DNA of 64,000 nucleotides from positions 372,001 to 436,000 of the forward strand of contig NZ_JXQV01000030.1 of assembly GCF_000834635.1 (NCBI RefSeq). Direction: 5' to 3'. This document shows, piece by piece, positions 45,368-53,116 of the stretch. The notes beneath the pieces are model-generated. The model made no database searches, was not told where the DNA came from, and was given only the letters and a program-made list of their open reading frames with translations. This DNA is from Agrobacterium tumefaciens (GTDB lineage Bacteria > Pseudomonadota > Alphaproteobacteria > Rhizobiales > Rhizobiaceae). Both the position numbers and the translations under genes were made by a program. The first letter of the stretch is position 1. Each line of letters begins with the position of its first letter.

Positions 45368-46141
45368 ATGTCGCGTTCAACTGAGAGTCTGTGTTTCGTA
45401 GCCTCGACCACCGACAATGCGCAAGCTGCGCGCGATGAGCTTGTGGAGCATTACGGCAATACGCCGTTTGAAGAGGCCGATGTCATCGTCGCGCTTGGCG
45501 GTGATGGTTTCATGCTGCAGGTGCTGAATGAGACCATGAATTCCGGAAAGCGCGTCTATGGAATGAATCGCGGCTCTGTTGGTTTTTTGATGAATGATTA
45601 CCGCATCGAAGGGCTTCGCAGACGCATCGCGGTTGCCACGGGCAACGATTTCCATCCACTTCGCATGACGACGATAGATACCAACGGCGATGAATTCTCC
45701 GCACTCGCAATGAATGAAGTCAGTCTGTTCCGCCAGTCGCATCAGGCCGCAAAACTGCGCGTTGATGTGGATGGCAAGACGCGTTTGGAAGAGCTGATTT
45801 GCGATGGAATGATGGTTGCCACCCCCGCTGGCTCCACTGCCTACAACTTCTCAGCCCACGGGCCTATATTGCCGCTCGAATCACCGCTTCTCGCATTGAC
45901 GCCGGTCAGCGCCTTTCGTCCCCGTCGTTGGCGCGGCGCGCTGTTGCCCAACAAGGTCACTGTGGATGTGCACGTGATTGAGAGCGATAAGCGTCCGGTC
46001 AACGCTGTTGCCGACCACACCGAAGTCAAATCGGTGCAAAGCGTGCGAATTGCGCAATCCGAGGACAGGACTGCGAAAATTCTGTCCGATCCAGACAGGT
46101 CCTGGTCAGACAGGGTGCTGGCTGAACAGTTTACGAATTGA
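45368..46141 (+). CDS. nadK: NAD kinase
   Basis: Phosphorylates NAD+ to NADP+; 257 residues, the short alphaproteobacterial form. The GGDG motif is in IVALGGDGFML (44-47), MNRGSVGFLMN follows, and the nucleotide-binding MNEVSLFRQ and MMVATPAGSTAYNFSAHGPILPL are typical. Start ATG with GGGGTGACGG upstream. The next gene begins at the stop. Confidence 0.95.
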   Translation: MSRSTESLCFVASTTDNAQAARDELVEHYGNTPFEEADVIVALGGDGFMLQVLNETMNSGKRVYGMNRGSVGFLMNDYRIEGLRRRIAVATGNDFHPLRMTTIDTNGDEFSALAMNEVSLFRQSHQAAKLRVDVDGKTRLEELICDGMMVATPAGSTAYNFSAHGPILPLESPLLALTPVSAFRPRRWRGALLPNKVTVDVHVIESDKRPVNAVADHTEVKSVQSVRIAQSEDRTAKILSDPDRSWSDRVLAEQFTN

Positions 46142-46146
46142 GGATC

Positions 46147-46638
46147 ATGACGATGATGATGAAAACCCTTCTCACCACCAGCTTGCTCCTTGCCAGCATC
46201 TGCACTGCCAATGCGCAGGCTCAAAACTCCGAGATTGCCTCCCTGCCCGTCTCTACCATCTTCGTGGCAAGCAGCGGCCTTTGGGAGCAGGAGACCGCCC
46301 CCGCTGCGAACGCGGACAAGAAGGGCGAACCAACGCGGGGCTATTACAAGGTCGTCGCCATGCGCCAGCCAGACGGCACGGCCAAAATCTATCTTCAGCA
46401 GATCGCCTATACGGCGGATGGGCCTAGTCTGGTCGAGACGGTAGAACTTGAAGAATTCACGCAGATGAAGGCTTACGTGACCGACATCCGCCCTGAAAGC
46501 TCAACCGGCGCGCCCGCTGTTCCCGGACTTTTCGTAACCGTGCACCTCAAGACAAAGCCTGACCAGCAAGATGCGGATGCATGGACGGTTCTGATCGATG
46601 AGCTCGGCGACATGAAGATCGAAAAAGCGTCCAACTGA
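46147..46638 (+). CDS. Secreted protein of unknown function downstream of nadK
   Basis: A 163-residue protein with a signal peptide (LLTTSLLLASICTANAQAQ) and a beta-rich mature part: TRGYYKVVAMRQPDGTAKIY, QQIAYTADGPSLVETVELEE, and a C-terminal DAWTVLIDELGDMKIEKAS. Several ATGs cluster at 46147-46161; with GAGG at 46140 the second (46153) has the better spacing. Co-transcribed with nadK. No family recognised. Confidence 0.7.
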   Translation: MTMMMKTLLTTSLLLASICTANAQAQNSEIASLPVSTIFVASSGLWEQETAPAANADKKGEPTRGYYKVVAMRQPDGTAKIYLQQIAYTADGPSLVETVELEEFTQMKAYVTDIRPESSTGAPAVPGLFVTVHLKTKPDQQDADAWTVLIDELGDMKIEKASN

Positions 46639-46646
46639 CTGCGACC

Positions 46647-47117
46647 TTAGAGGCCTAAGTCCTCGGGTCCGCTCAGGACTTCCCGGAAATGGTGCTTCCA
46701 AAGGCGAGCACCCAATGCACCGCTGCGGTCGAGGCTGGAACCGACCGTCAACCAGGGCAGTAATGTCGGGCGTAACCCGGCATCGAAAAACGAAAATCCC
46801 GCAGCCAGCACGCAGGTGTCGGCCTGAATTCCACAAACAAGAACGCGTTCGACTTCAAGGGATAGAAGGAAATCGACAGCGTCTCTTGGCGGTGCATATC
46901 CATACTTGATAAAGACGCGATCTGCCGCAATCAGGCAATCATCCGACGGACCCGGTTTCCAGCCCAACTGGCTTTCAAAGGGTGTGATGCTCTCATCGTG
47001 CCTTTCGACACTGGCAACGCTCGGCATGAGTTTCGCAAGCTTCGCGATCTTGTCCACCAACTCCACTGGCGGGTTAAAACTCGGCTGGACATCAACGATA
47101 TAAAGAACCTGCTTCAT
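46647..47117 (-). CDS. Isochorismatase-family cysteine hydrolase
   Basis: A 156-residue hydrolase with the family triad: Asp 9 in YIVDVQPSF, Lys 71 in RVFIKYGY and Cys 102 in GIQADTCVLA. Members include nicotinamidases and ureidoacrylate hydrolases; substrate unknown. The protein is slightly short for the family. It lies between nadK and prfB on the minus strand; a terminator separates it from prfB. Confidence 0.85.
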   Translation of the reverse strand: MKQVLYIVDVQPSFNPPVELVDKIAKLAKLMPSVASVERHDESITPFESQLGWKPGPSDDCLIAADRVFIKYGYAPPRDAVDFLLSLEVERVLVCGIQADTCVLAAGFSFFDAGLRPTLLPWLTVGSSLDRSGALGARLWKHHFREVLSGPEDLGL

Positions 47118-47129
47118 CTCACACCTCTC

Positions 47130-47170
47130 AAAACACGAACGCCTCCCGCGATATCAATCGCAGGAGGCGC
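47130..47170 (-). terminator. Terminator after prfB
   Basis: CGCCTCC (47140-47146) pairs with GGAGGCG (47163-47169), with an inner ATCGC/GCGAT stem. On the minus strand it is followed by TTCGTGTTTTG. It sits 29 bases past the prfB stop and just before the isochorismatase-type gene. Confidence 0.75.
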
Positions 47171-47197
47171 ATTTTCAGTCAGACTTTTGACGTCCGA

Positions 47198-48329
47198 TCA
47201 GTCGATGTCAGCAACCTCGACATCGGCACCACCGCTAATGCGGTGTGCCAACGCAGCTTCCATGAACTCGTTTAATTCGCCGTCCAGCACGTTGCCAGGT
47301 GCGGTGCTTTCAACGCCTGTGCGCAGGTCCTTGACCAACTGATAAGGCTGCAACACGTAAGACCGGATCTGGTGGCCCCAGCCAATATCGGTCTTGGATG
47401 CCGCCTGAGCGTTTGCCGCTGCTTCCCGCTTCATCAACTCTGCCTCATAGAGGCGCGACCGCAGCATTTCCCACGCCTTGGCGCGGTTCTTATGCTGAGA
47501 ACGCTCCTGCTGGCAGGCAACCGCGATCCCGGTTGGAATATGCGTGATACGAACAGCAGAGTCGGTGGTGTTGACGTGCTGTCCGCCAGCGCCTGACGAA
47601 CGATAGGTGTCGATGCGGCAATCGCTTTCATTGATATCGATCTGGATCGAATCATCAACCACCGGATAGACCCAGATGGACGAGAAGGATGTATGGCGTC
47701 GCGCATTGCTGTCGTAAGGCGAGATACGAACAAGGCGGTGAACGCCCGACTCGGTCTTCATCCAGCCGAAAGCATTGTGGCCTTTGACGAGGATCGTTGC
47801 GGATTTGATGCCCGCTTCTTCGCCATCGTGAATTTCGAGAATTTCGACCTTGAAGCCCTGACGTTCGGCCCAGCGGGTATACATGCGCAAAAGCATGTTG
47901 GCCCAGTCCTGGCTTTCGGTGCCACCAGCGCCCGAATGCACTTCGACATAGGTATCGTTGCTATCGGCTTCACCAGATAGCATCGCTTCTACCTGCCGGC
48001 GGTTGGCTTCGCTTCTCAGCGCCTTCAAACCGTCTTCGGCTTCCTTGACGATATCGGCATCGCCTTCAGCCTCGCCCATTTCGATCAACTCAATATTGTC
48101 GTTGACCTGCTGCTCGAGCAGCTTGACGCCATTGATCGATTCATCGAGTTGCTGGCGCTCGCGCATCAGCTTTTGCGCCTCTGCGGCGTCGTTCCAGAGG
48201 TTCGGGTCCTCTGCCTTATTGTTCAACCAGTCCAGTCGTCTTATCGCCTGGTCCCAGTCAAAGATGCCTCCTCAGCAGGCTTATGGCCTGCTTGATTTCG
48301 TCGACGATGTTCACGATCTCATTGCGCAT
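47198..48329 (-). CDS. prfB: Peptide chain release factor 2, expressed through a programmed +1 frameshift
   Basis: Termination factor for UGA and UAA codons. The uninterrupted frame (to 48226) lacks the N-terminus. Reading from ATG at 48329 gives [23 protein letters not shown] and then an in-frame TGA (48258-48260); a +1 shift at CTTTGAC joins it to [18 protein letters not shown] and the main frame, total about 376 residues. An internal AGGAGG is correctly placed to stimulate the shift. Conserved landmarks: [12 protein letters not shown] (with the catalytic GGQ loop later as [18 protein letters not shown]). RF2 abundance thus sets its own production, as in E. coli. Confidence 0.96.
48257..48272 (-). 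other. Programmed +1 frameshift site in prfB
   Basis: On the minus strand AGGAGG (48272-48267), three-base spacer CAT, then CTT TGA C (48263-48257). This is the textbook RF2 autoregulatory slippery site: slow decoding of UGA lets the ribosome slip forward on CUU-U. Confidence 0.96.
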
Positions 48330-48383
48330 TTCGCAGATACTTCGCTTTCATGGAATTTGGAATTGTATTTTGCTCGCTGAATA

Positions 48384-48421
48384 AATGCGAGGGGCGCGGA
48401 TGTAAAGCCCACGCCCCTCGC
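48384..48421 (-). terminator. Probable terminator after mrcA
   Basis: GCGAGGGGCG (48387-48396) pairs perfectly with CGCCCCTCGC (48412-48421). On the minus strand only ATTTATT follows, so the T-run is weak. It lies between mrcA and prfB. Confidence 0.55.
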
Positions 48422-48438
48422 CTTTCCATTCAATGATT

Positions 48439-50874
48439 TTAATAGAGGCCGCCGCCGCCGCCAGTAATGGCCTGCTGGGCCTGGGGAGAAGCACGCAGAA
48501 TATCTTCCTGCGACATTGCCCCATCCATGCCGATGACGGAGAAGCTGCTGGCTGGTCCCGTGCCTGGCTTGAAGGCTTCCATGATCGTGTCAGGCTCGCC
48601 CTCATTCGCCGCCATGCCCGTCTTTCTGTTGACGGCCACGAACTGCATGCCATTGGGCACGATGAACTTGCTGGCCGGCATGTGTTTGGCAGCCTGCGCT
48701 ATGAATTCGCCGAAAATCGGTGCGGCCAGCGAACCGCCGGTACCGCCGCGACCAAGGGGGGCCGGGCTGTCAAAACCGATGTATAGGCCAGCGACCATGT
48801 CCGGCGTGTAACCGACGAACCATGCATCCTTTTCGTCATTTGTTGTGCCGGTCTTGCCAGCAACCGGAAGATCGACCTTGATTTTGCCAGCGGCAGTACC
48901 ACGCTGGACAACACCCTCGAGCATTGACGTAGTCTGATACGCCGTCATCGGGTCGAGAACCTGCTCGCGATTATCAACGATCTCGGGCTCATCCTGGTTC
49001 TGCCAGCGTGGCGCGTTGCAGCTCTCACAGCCACGCTCTTCATGACGGAAAATCGTCTTGCCGTAACGGTCCTGAATGCGGTCGATCACGGTCGGATTGA
49101 TCTGCTTTCCGCCATTCGCGATGACCGAGTAGGCAGAAACCATGCGCATCACAGTGGTTTCGCCGGAACCGAGCGACATCGCAAGCAGCGGCGGCATCTT
49201 GTCATAGATACCGAAGCGCTCGGCATATTCTGCAACAAGATTCATGCCCATATCCTGCGCGAGCCGCACGGTCATGAGGTTACGGGATTTCTCAATGCCA
49301 AGACGCAGCGTCGATGGACCAGCGGATTCACCACCATAGTTCTGCGGCCGCCAGACCTGGCCACCGGACACGACTTCTAGCGGCGCGTCCATGACAACAG
49401 AAGCAGGCGTATAGCCATTGTCCAGAGCGGCTGCGTAGATGAACGGCTTGAAAGATGAACCCGGCTGACGCATTGCCTGCGTTGCGCGGTTGAATTCAGA
49501 CTGACCGTAGGAGAAGCCGCCCACCATTGCCAGAACACGACCCGTATGGGGGTCCATGACAACCATGCCGCCCTGAACCTTTGGCGGCTGACGAAGGCGG
49601 AACGCATCGCCTTTGTCGGAAAGAGGCTCGACGTACACAACGTCACCCGTCTTCAAAACCCCTGCTGGAGTTTTGGTGGTCGCACGCTGGCCTTTTGCGT
49701 CTCGATAGGCCCACTTCATGTTCTCGGGCTTGATCCGACCACGGCTGCGCAAATCAGGATTTTCGCTGTCTCCATCAGGACGAAGCCCGATGTCGACACC
49801 ATCAGCAGTCGCAGCAAGAACAACCGCCATTTTCCATTCAGGAACGTCACGCAGCGGCTTCAGCTTCAAAAGTGCCGCCGCCCAATCGCCTGACGTATCG
49901 ATCTGGTCGATGGGTCCGTGAAATCCGCGGCGCTCGTCATAATCGAGCAGGCCATCCTGCAAAGCCTTGCGAGCTTCCATCTGGATGACGGGATCAAACG
50001 AGGTGCGGACGGAAAGACCGCCTTCAAGCAAAGCCTTCTCGCCGTATTTTTCAACGATCTGGCGGCGAGCTTCTTCGGAGAAGTAGTCGGATGCAGCAAG
50101 ACGTGCGCCGCCTGTGCGAATGTTTACGCCGAGCGGCTGTGTCTTGGCGTCAGCGGCGTCTGCCTGGGTAATGTAGCCGTTTTCGGCCATACGATCGATA
50201 ACCCAGTTACGGCGTTCCAGCGCGGCTTTTTCCCGGCGAAGCGGGTGGTAGTTCGCAGGACCTTTTGGCAGCGCGGCCAAATAAGCGGTCTCGGCAATTG
50301 TCAGTTCCGTCACGGATTTGTTGAAATAGGTCAACGCCGCACTAGCGATACCGTAGGAGTTCAACCCGAAGAAAATCTCGTTGAGATACAGTTCGAGGAT
50401 CTTGTCCTTGCTGTAGGCCTGCTCGATGCGGAACGAAAGAACCGCTTCTTTCGCCTTGCGCTCCATCGTCTGTTCATTGGTCAACAGGAAGTTCTTGGCC
50501 ACCTGCTGGGTGATAGTCGAACCACCCTGCGTGGGGCCGCCTGTTGCGAAAGCCACGGCCGCGCGGGCAAAACCTGTCACGTCGATGCCAGGGTGCTGAT
50601 AGAAATTCTTGTCTTCTGCCGAAAGAAATGCAGCCTTCACACGATCAGGAACAGCCTGGATGGGCAGAAACAACCGCCGTTGCTTGGCATATTCCGCCAT
50701 CAGCGCGCCATTACCCGCATGAATGCGCGTCGTGACCGGCGGCTCGTAACTGCTCAGCACAGCATAATCGGGAAGATCCTTCGTGATCGTCACCAGATAG
50801 ATGGCAACACCACCAGCTGCCACAAGGAACAGCATGCTGGCCAAGCCGAAGAAATATCCAATAAGTCTGATCAT
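48439..50874 (-). CDS. mrcA: Penicillin-binding protein 1A
   Basis: Bifunctional peptidoglycan synthase of 811 residues. An N-terminal membrane anchor (MIRLIGYFFGLASMLFLVAAGGVAIYLV) precedes the GT51 glycosyltransferase domain (FLSAEDKNFYQHPGIDVTGF, QGGSTITQQVAKNFLL, KAKEAVLSFRIEQAYSKDKILELYLNEIFFG) and the transpeptidase domain with SxxK in MRQPGSSFKPFIYAAALDNG, and KTGTTNDEKDAWF. It ends in a Gly-rich tail. Lies downstream of amiC on the same strand. Confidence 0.95.
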   Translation of the reverse strand: MIRLIGYFFGLASMLFLVAAGGVAIYLVTITKDLPDYAVLSSYEPPVTTRIHAGNGALMAEYAKQRRLFLPIQAVPDRVKAAFLSAEDKNFYQHPGIDVTGFARAAVAFATGGPTQGGSTITQQVAKNFLLTNEQTMERKAKEAVLSFRIEQAYSKDKILELYLNEIFFGLNSYGIASAALTYFNKSVTELTIAETAYLAALPKGPANYHPLRREKAALERRNWVIDRMAENGYITQADAADAKTQPLGVNIRTGGARLAASDYFSEEARRQIVEKYGEKALLEGGLSVRTSFDPVIQMEARKALQDGLLDYDERRGFHGPIDQIDTSGDWAAALLKLKPLRDVPEWKMAVVLAATADGVDIGLRPDGDSENPDLRSRGRIKPENMKWAYRDAKGQRATTKTPAGVLKTGDVVYVEPLSDKGDAFRLRQPPKVQGGMVVMDPHTGRVLAMVGGFSYGQSEFNRATQAMRQPGSSFKPFIYAAALDNGYTPASVVMDAPLEVVSGGQVWRPQNYGGESAGPSTLRLGIEKSRNLMTVRLAQDMGMNLVAEYAERFGIYDKMPPLLAMSLGSGETTVMRMVSAYSVIANGGKQINPTVIDRIQDRYGKTIFRHEERGCESCNAPRWQNQDEPEIVDNREQVLDPMTAYQTTSMLEGVVQRGTAAGKIKVDLPVAGKTGTTNDEKDAWFVGYTPDMVAGLYIGFDSPAPLGRGGTGGSLAAPIFGEFIAQAAKHMPASKFIVPNGMQFVAVNRKTGMAANEGEPDTIMEAFKPGTGPASSFSVIGMDGAMSQEDILRASPQAQQAITGGGGGLY

Positions 50875-51199
50875 ATTAAAGCTACCGATACTTCGAATCG
50901 CAAAGGGTTGCGCCCGCAGTTATGCGCACATTCTTGCATATAGCGTGCCGTTTTGCACACCGCGTCATCGATGACAAGCTGCCAGTTGAAGCTTTGTCCG
51001 CATCGTTATAGCGGACTGCGTCTCCTGCTTAACAAAAAAGGTACAGCGTTGGCATCGAATCTCAACCGAGAGTAACGTGGGGAATGTGAGTAAAATAGGG
51101 CTTTACACCTATTTCCTCGGGGAGATCATCCAGACTTGAATGCTTCTTTCTTGTGAATGCGCGCAAAACACACGAAAGCGTGATGCAGCCGCAAGCATG
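50875..51199. other. Promoter region of mrcA
   Basis: 325 bases between amiC and mrcA, which both lie on the minus strand. No credible ORF, hairpin-T-run or known motif was noticed; presumably it carries the mrcA promoter. Confidence 0.4.
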
Positions 51200-52480
51200 T
51201 TAACCACCGTTCGCCATCGCCTGGGCGCGGTAGCGTGTCACGGCGGTTGCCAGCGTGTCAGCTACCTTCGCCCGCCAGGCTTCATCGAGCAGCAGCTTCT
51301 CGTCATCAGGATTGGACAGAAACCCGAGCTCAAGCAGTACAGACGGCACATCATGCGCCCGCAGGACCTGAAAACCAGCAAATCGATGCGGATTGTTGAT
51401 GAGGCCGATCTGACCTTCAAAAGATTTCACGATGTTCTCAGCCAGGGTAACGGAAAATGCCTGAGTTTCGCGTCGGGTGAGATCAAGCAGAATATCTGCG
51501 ACCTCAGGACGTTCGTGCTGCACAGTCACGCCCGCAATCTGGTCTGAAAGGTTTTCTCGCTCGGCCAGATCCTGCGCCATCCTGTCGGAGGCGCGATCGG
51601 AGATCGTGTAGACAGTCGCGCCGCGAATACCTTTCTGTTTCAGGGTGTCAGCATGAACGGAAATGAATAGATTGGCATTCTCTTGCCGCGCAAGGACAAC
51701 GCGCTCGGAAAGCGCCAAAAACGTATCATCGTCACGGGTCAGGAAAGCCTTGATTCCCGGTATCTTGTTCAGCCTATCAGCCAATTGCTTGGCGAAGGTC
51801 AGCGTGATGACCTTTTCGTCCGTTCCCGTGGTCGCACCCTTGGCACCTGCATCAATGCCGCCATGACCGGCATCGACAGCAATGACGAACTCGGATTGGC
51901 GCGACGTTTTTGGCGTAACTTCAGAGGTGACAGATGCTGTTGTCGCTGGCGCAAGTGCCTGCCAATTCTGATTTTTCAGCAGGTCTGCAAATTTCTGCTT
52001 CGTCGTTACCTCAGCATCCAGAACGAAGGGAAAAACCTGCGCTCCATTTTCCGCCTTGGCTTCCGCGATAACAACCTGCGCGGGCTTCTTGGCCGTCAGA
52101 ACAAGGCGCGCACGCCCCTCCCCCATATTGCCAAATCGGATATCACTGAAAAGCCCTGTCGGGGCCAGGTCGTTTGTGGGGAAGGAAAAGCCGACGGCTG
52201 GGAAGTCGACAACGATGCGCGCTGGAGAATCGAGATAGTGGACTTCGAAATCCGGCTGCTGGTTGAACTCCATGACGATGCGGGCGCGCGCCTCATCACC
52301 GATGATGCGGGCTTTGCTAACAACCAGCGCTGGCGTCTTCTCCTGAGAATGACCCGAGGTGGCGCTACAAAAAATGCAAATCGATGCAAGCAACAGGGCC
52401 TGACCGATTCGCGCGGACAAAACCCTGAATTGAGACACGCAGCTCGCGATAATGGATATTTTTGTGGTCGCCAAAATCAT
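51200..52480 (-). CDS. amiC: N-acetylmuramoyl-L-alanine amidase (AmiC type)
   Basis: Periplasmic zinc amidase that cleaves peptide from glycan strands, for daughter-cell separation. A hydrophobic signal segment (QALLLASICIFCSATSGHSQ) is followed by an AMIN domain (ARIVMEFNQQPDFEVHYLDS, FGNMGEGRARLVL) and the catalytic Amidase_3 domain with FVIAVDAGHGGIDAGAKG, NLFISVHAD and PSVLLELGFLSN. ATG at 52480 is preferred; a TTG at 52507 is also in frame. Same strand and order as mrcA and prfB. Confidence 0.93.
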   Translation of the reverse strand: MILATTKISIIASCVSQFRVLSARIGQALLLASICIFCSATSGHSQEKTPALVVSKARIIGDEARARIVMEFNQQPDFEVHYLDSPARIVVDFPAVGFSFPTNDLAPTGLFSDIRFGNMGEGRARLVLTAKKPAQVVIAEAKAENGAQVFPFVLDAEVTTKQKFADLLKNQNWQALAPATTASVTSEVTPKTSRQSEFVIAVDAGHGGIDAGAKGATTGTDEKVITLTFAKQLADRLNKIPGIKAFLTRDDDTFLALSERVVLARQENANLFISVHADTLKQKGIRGATVYTISDRASDRMAQDLAERENLSDQIAGVTVQHERPEVADILLDLTRRETQAFSVTLAENIVKSFEGQIGLINNPHRFAGFQVLRAHDVPSVLLELGFLSNPDDEKLLLDEAWRAKVADTLATAVTRYRAQAMANGG

Positions 52481-53116
52481 TTCCGTATCTGAAGTTTTGT
52501 CACGCAAGAGGATATTTTATCAGCGAAACAAGCCGTTCCAACTGCTCACAGAGGCCGGAATTAGGCCCGCGCGCAACAATCACAGCCATTGGTGAAGCAA
52601 TTCTTAACTGCGAAATTCCATCAACGATATGGCATATTTAGCCGCCCTATTGCTATTATGACAGATAGAACATACAACGTGAATGAGGGTTAAAAGTGTT
52701 GACGGGATCGATGCCCGCCGGCTGCCAATCGACAAAGACGCTGGCGCTGCAATATCGGGCAATCATCTGCCGTCGCTGCATTTTTCTCCTGAAACTGAAT
52801 CAATTCTGGCGTTGCCAGAACAATACCCGGTGGCATGCCACCGCGCGCTCGGAGAGAGCATTTTCATCGGATCCCATCGGGGTCTATTTATTATAGTCGT
52901 TCTCGCTTGGCCAATGATGTCGTTGCAGCAGCTTTCAAATCAACCGGATACCACGAGCAGGCATCATGCTTTGCCAGTTGTCCGGGCGCTGCCAGTTAAC
53001 CGACGCCGGGCAGAACACTTCATTTCCGGCACACCCTTGGAATTAGATGAAAGGCCTGTCCTCGTGACGGGCCTGTTCTCGTATATGACAAGGCTGCGCC
53101 GAGGAGCAAAGCTTAC
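52481..53116. other. Divergent region and long leader of rne
   Basis: 636 bases between amiC and rne. Open frames here (for example the one at 52683) have no protein-like features. A stem AGGCCtGTC/GACgGGCCT lies at 53052-53073, followed by GTTCTC, about 43 bases before the rne start. A long 5' untranslated region is expected for rne, as the E. coli transcript is autoregulated through its leader. Confidence 0.5.

Noticed and set aside
45799-46141. Possible truncation of nadK
   Set aside because: The protein is shorter than gamma-proteobacterial NAD kinases, but 257 residues is normal for alphaproteobacteria and all motifs are present.
49918-50943. 341-residue plus-strand frame
   Set aside because: Antisense of mrcA.
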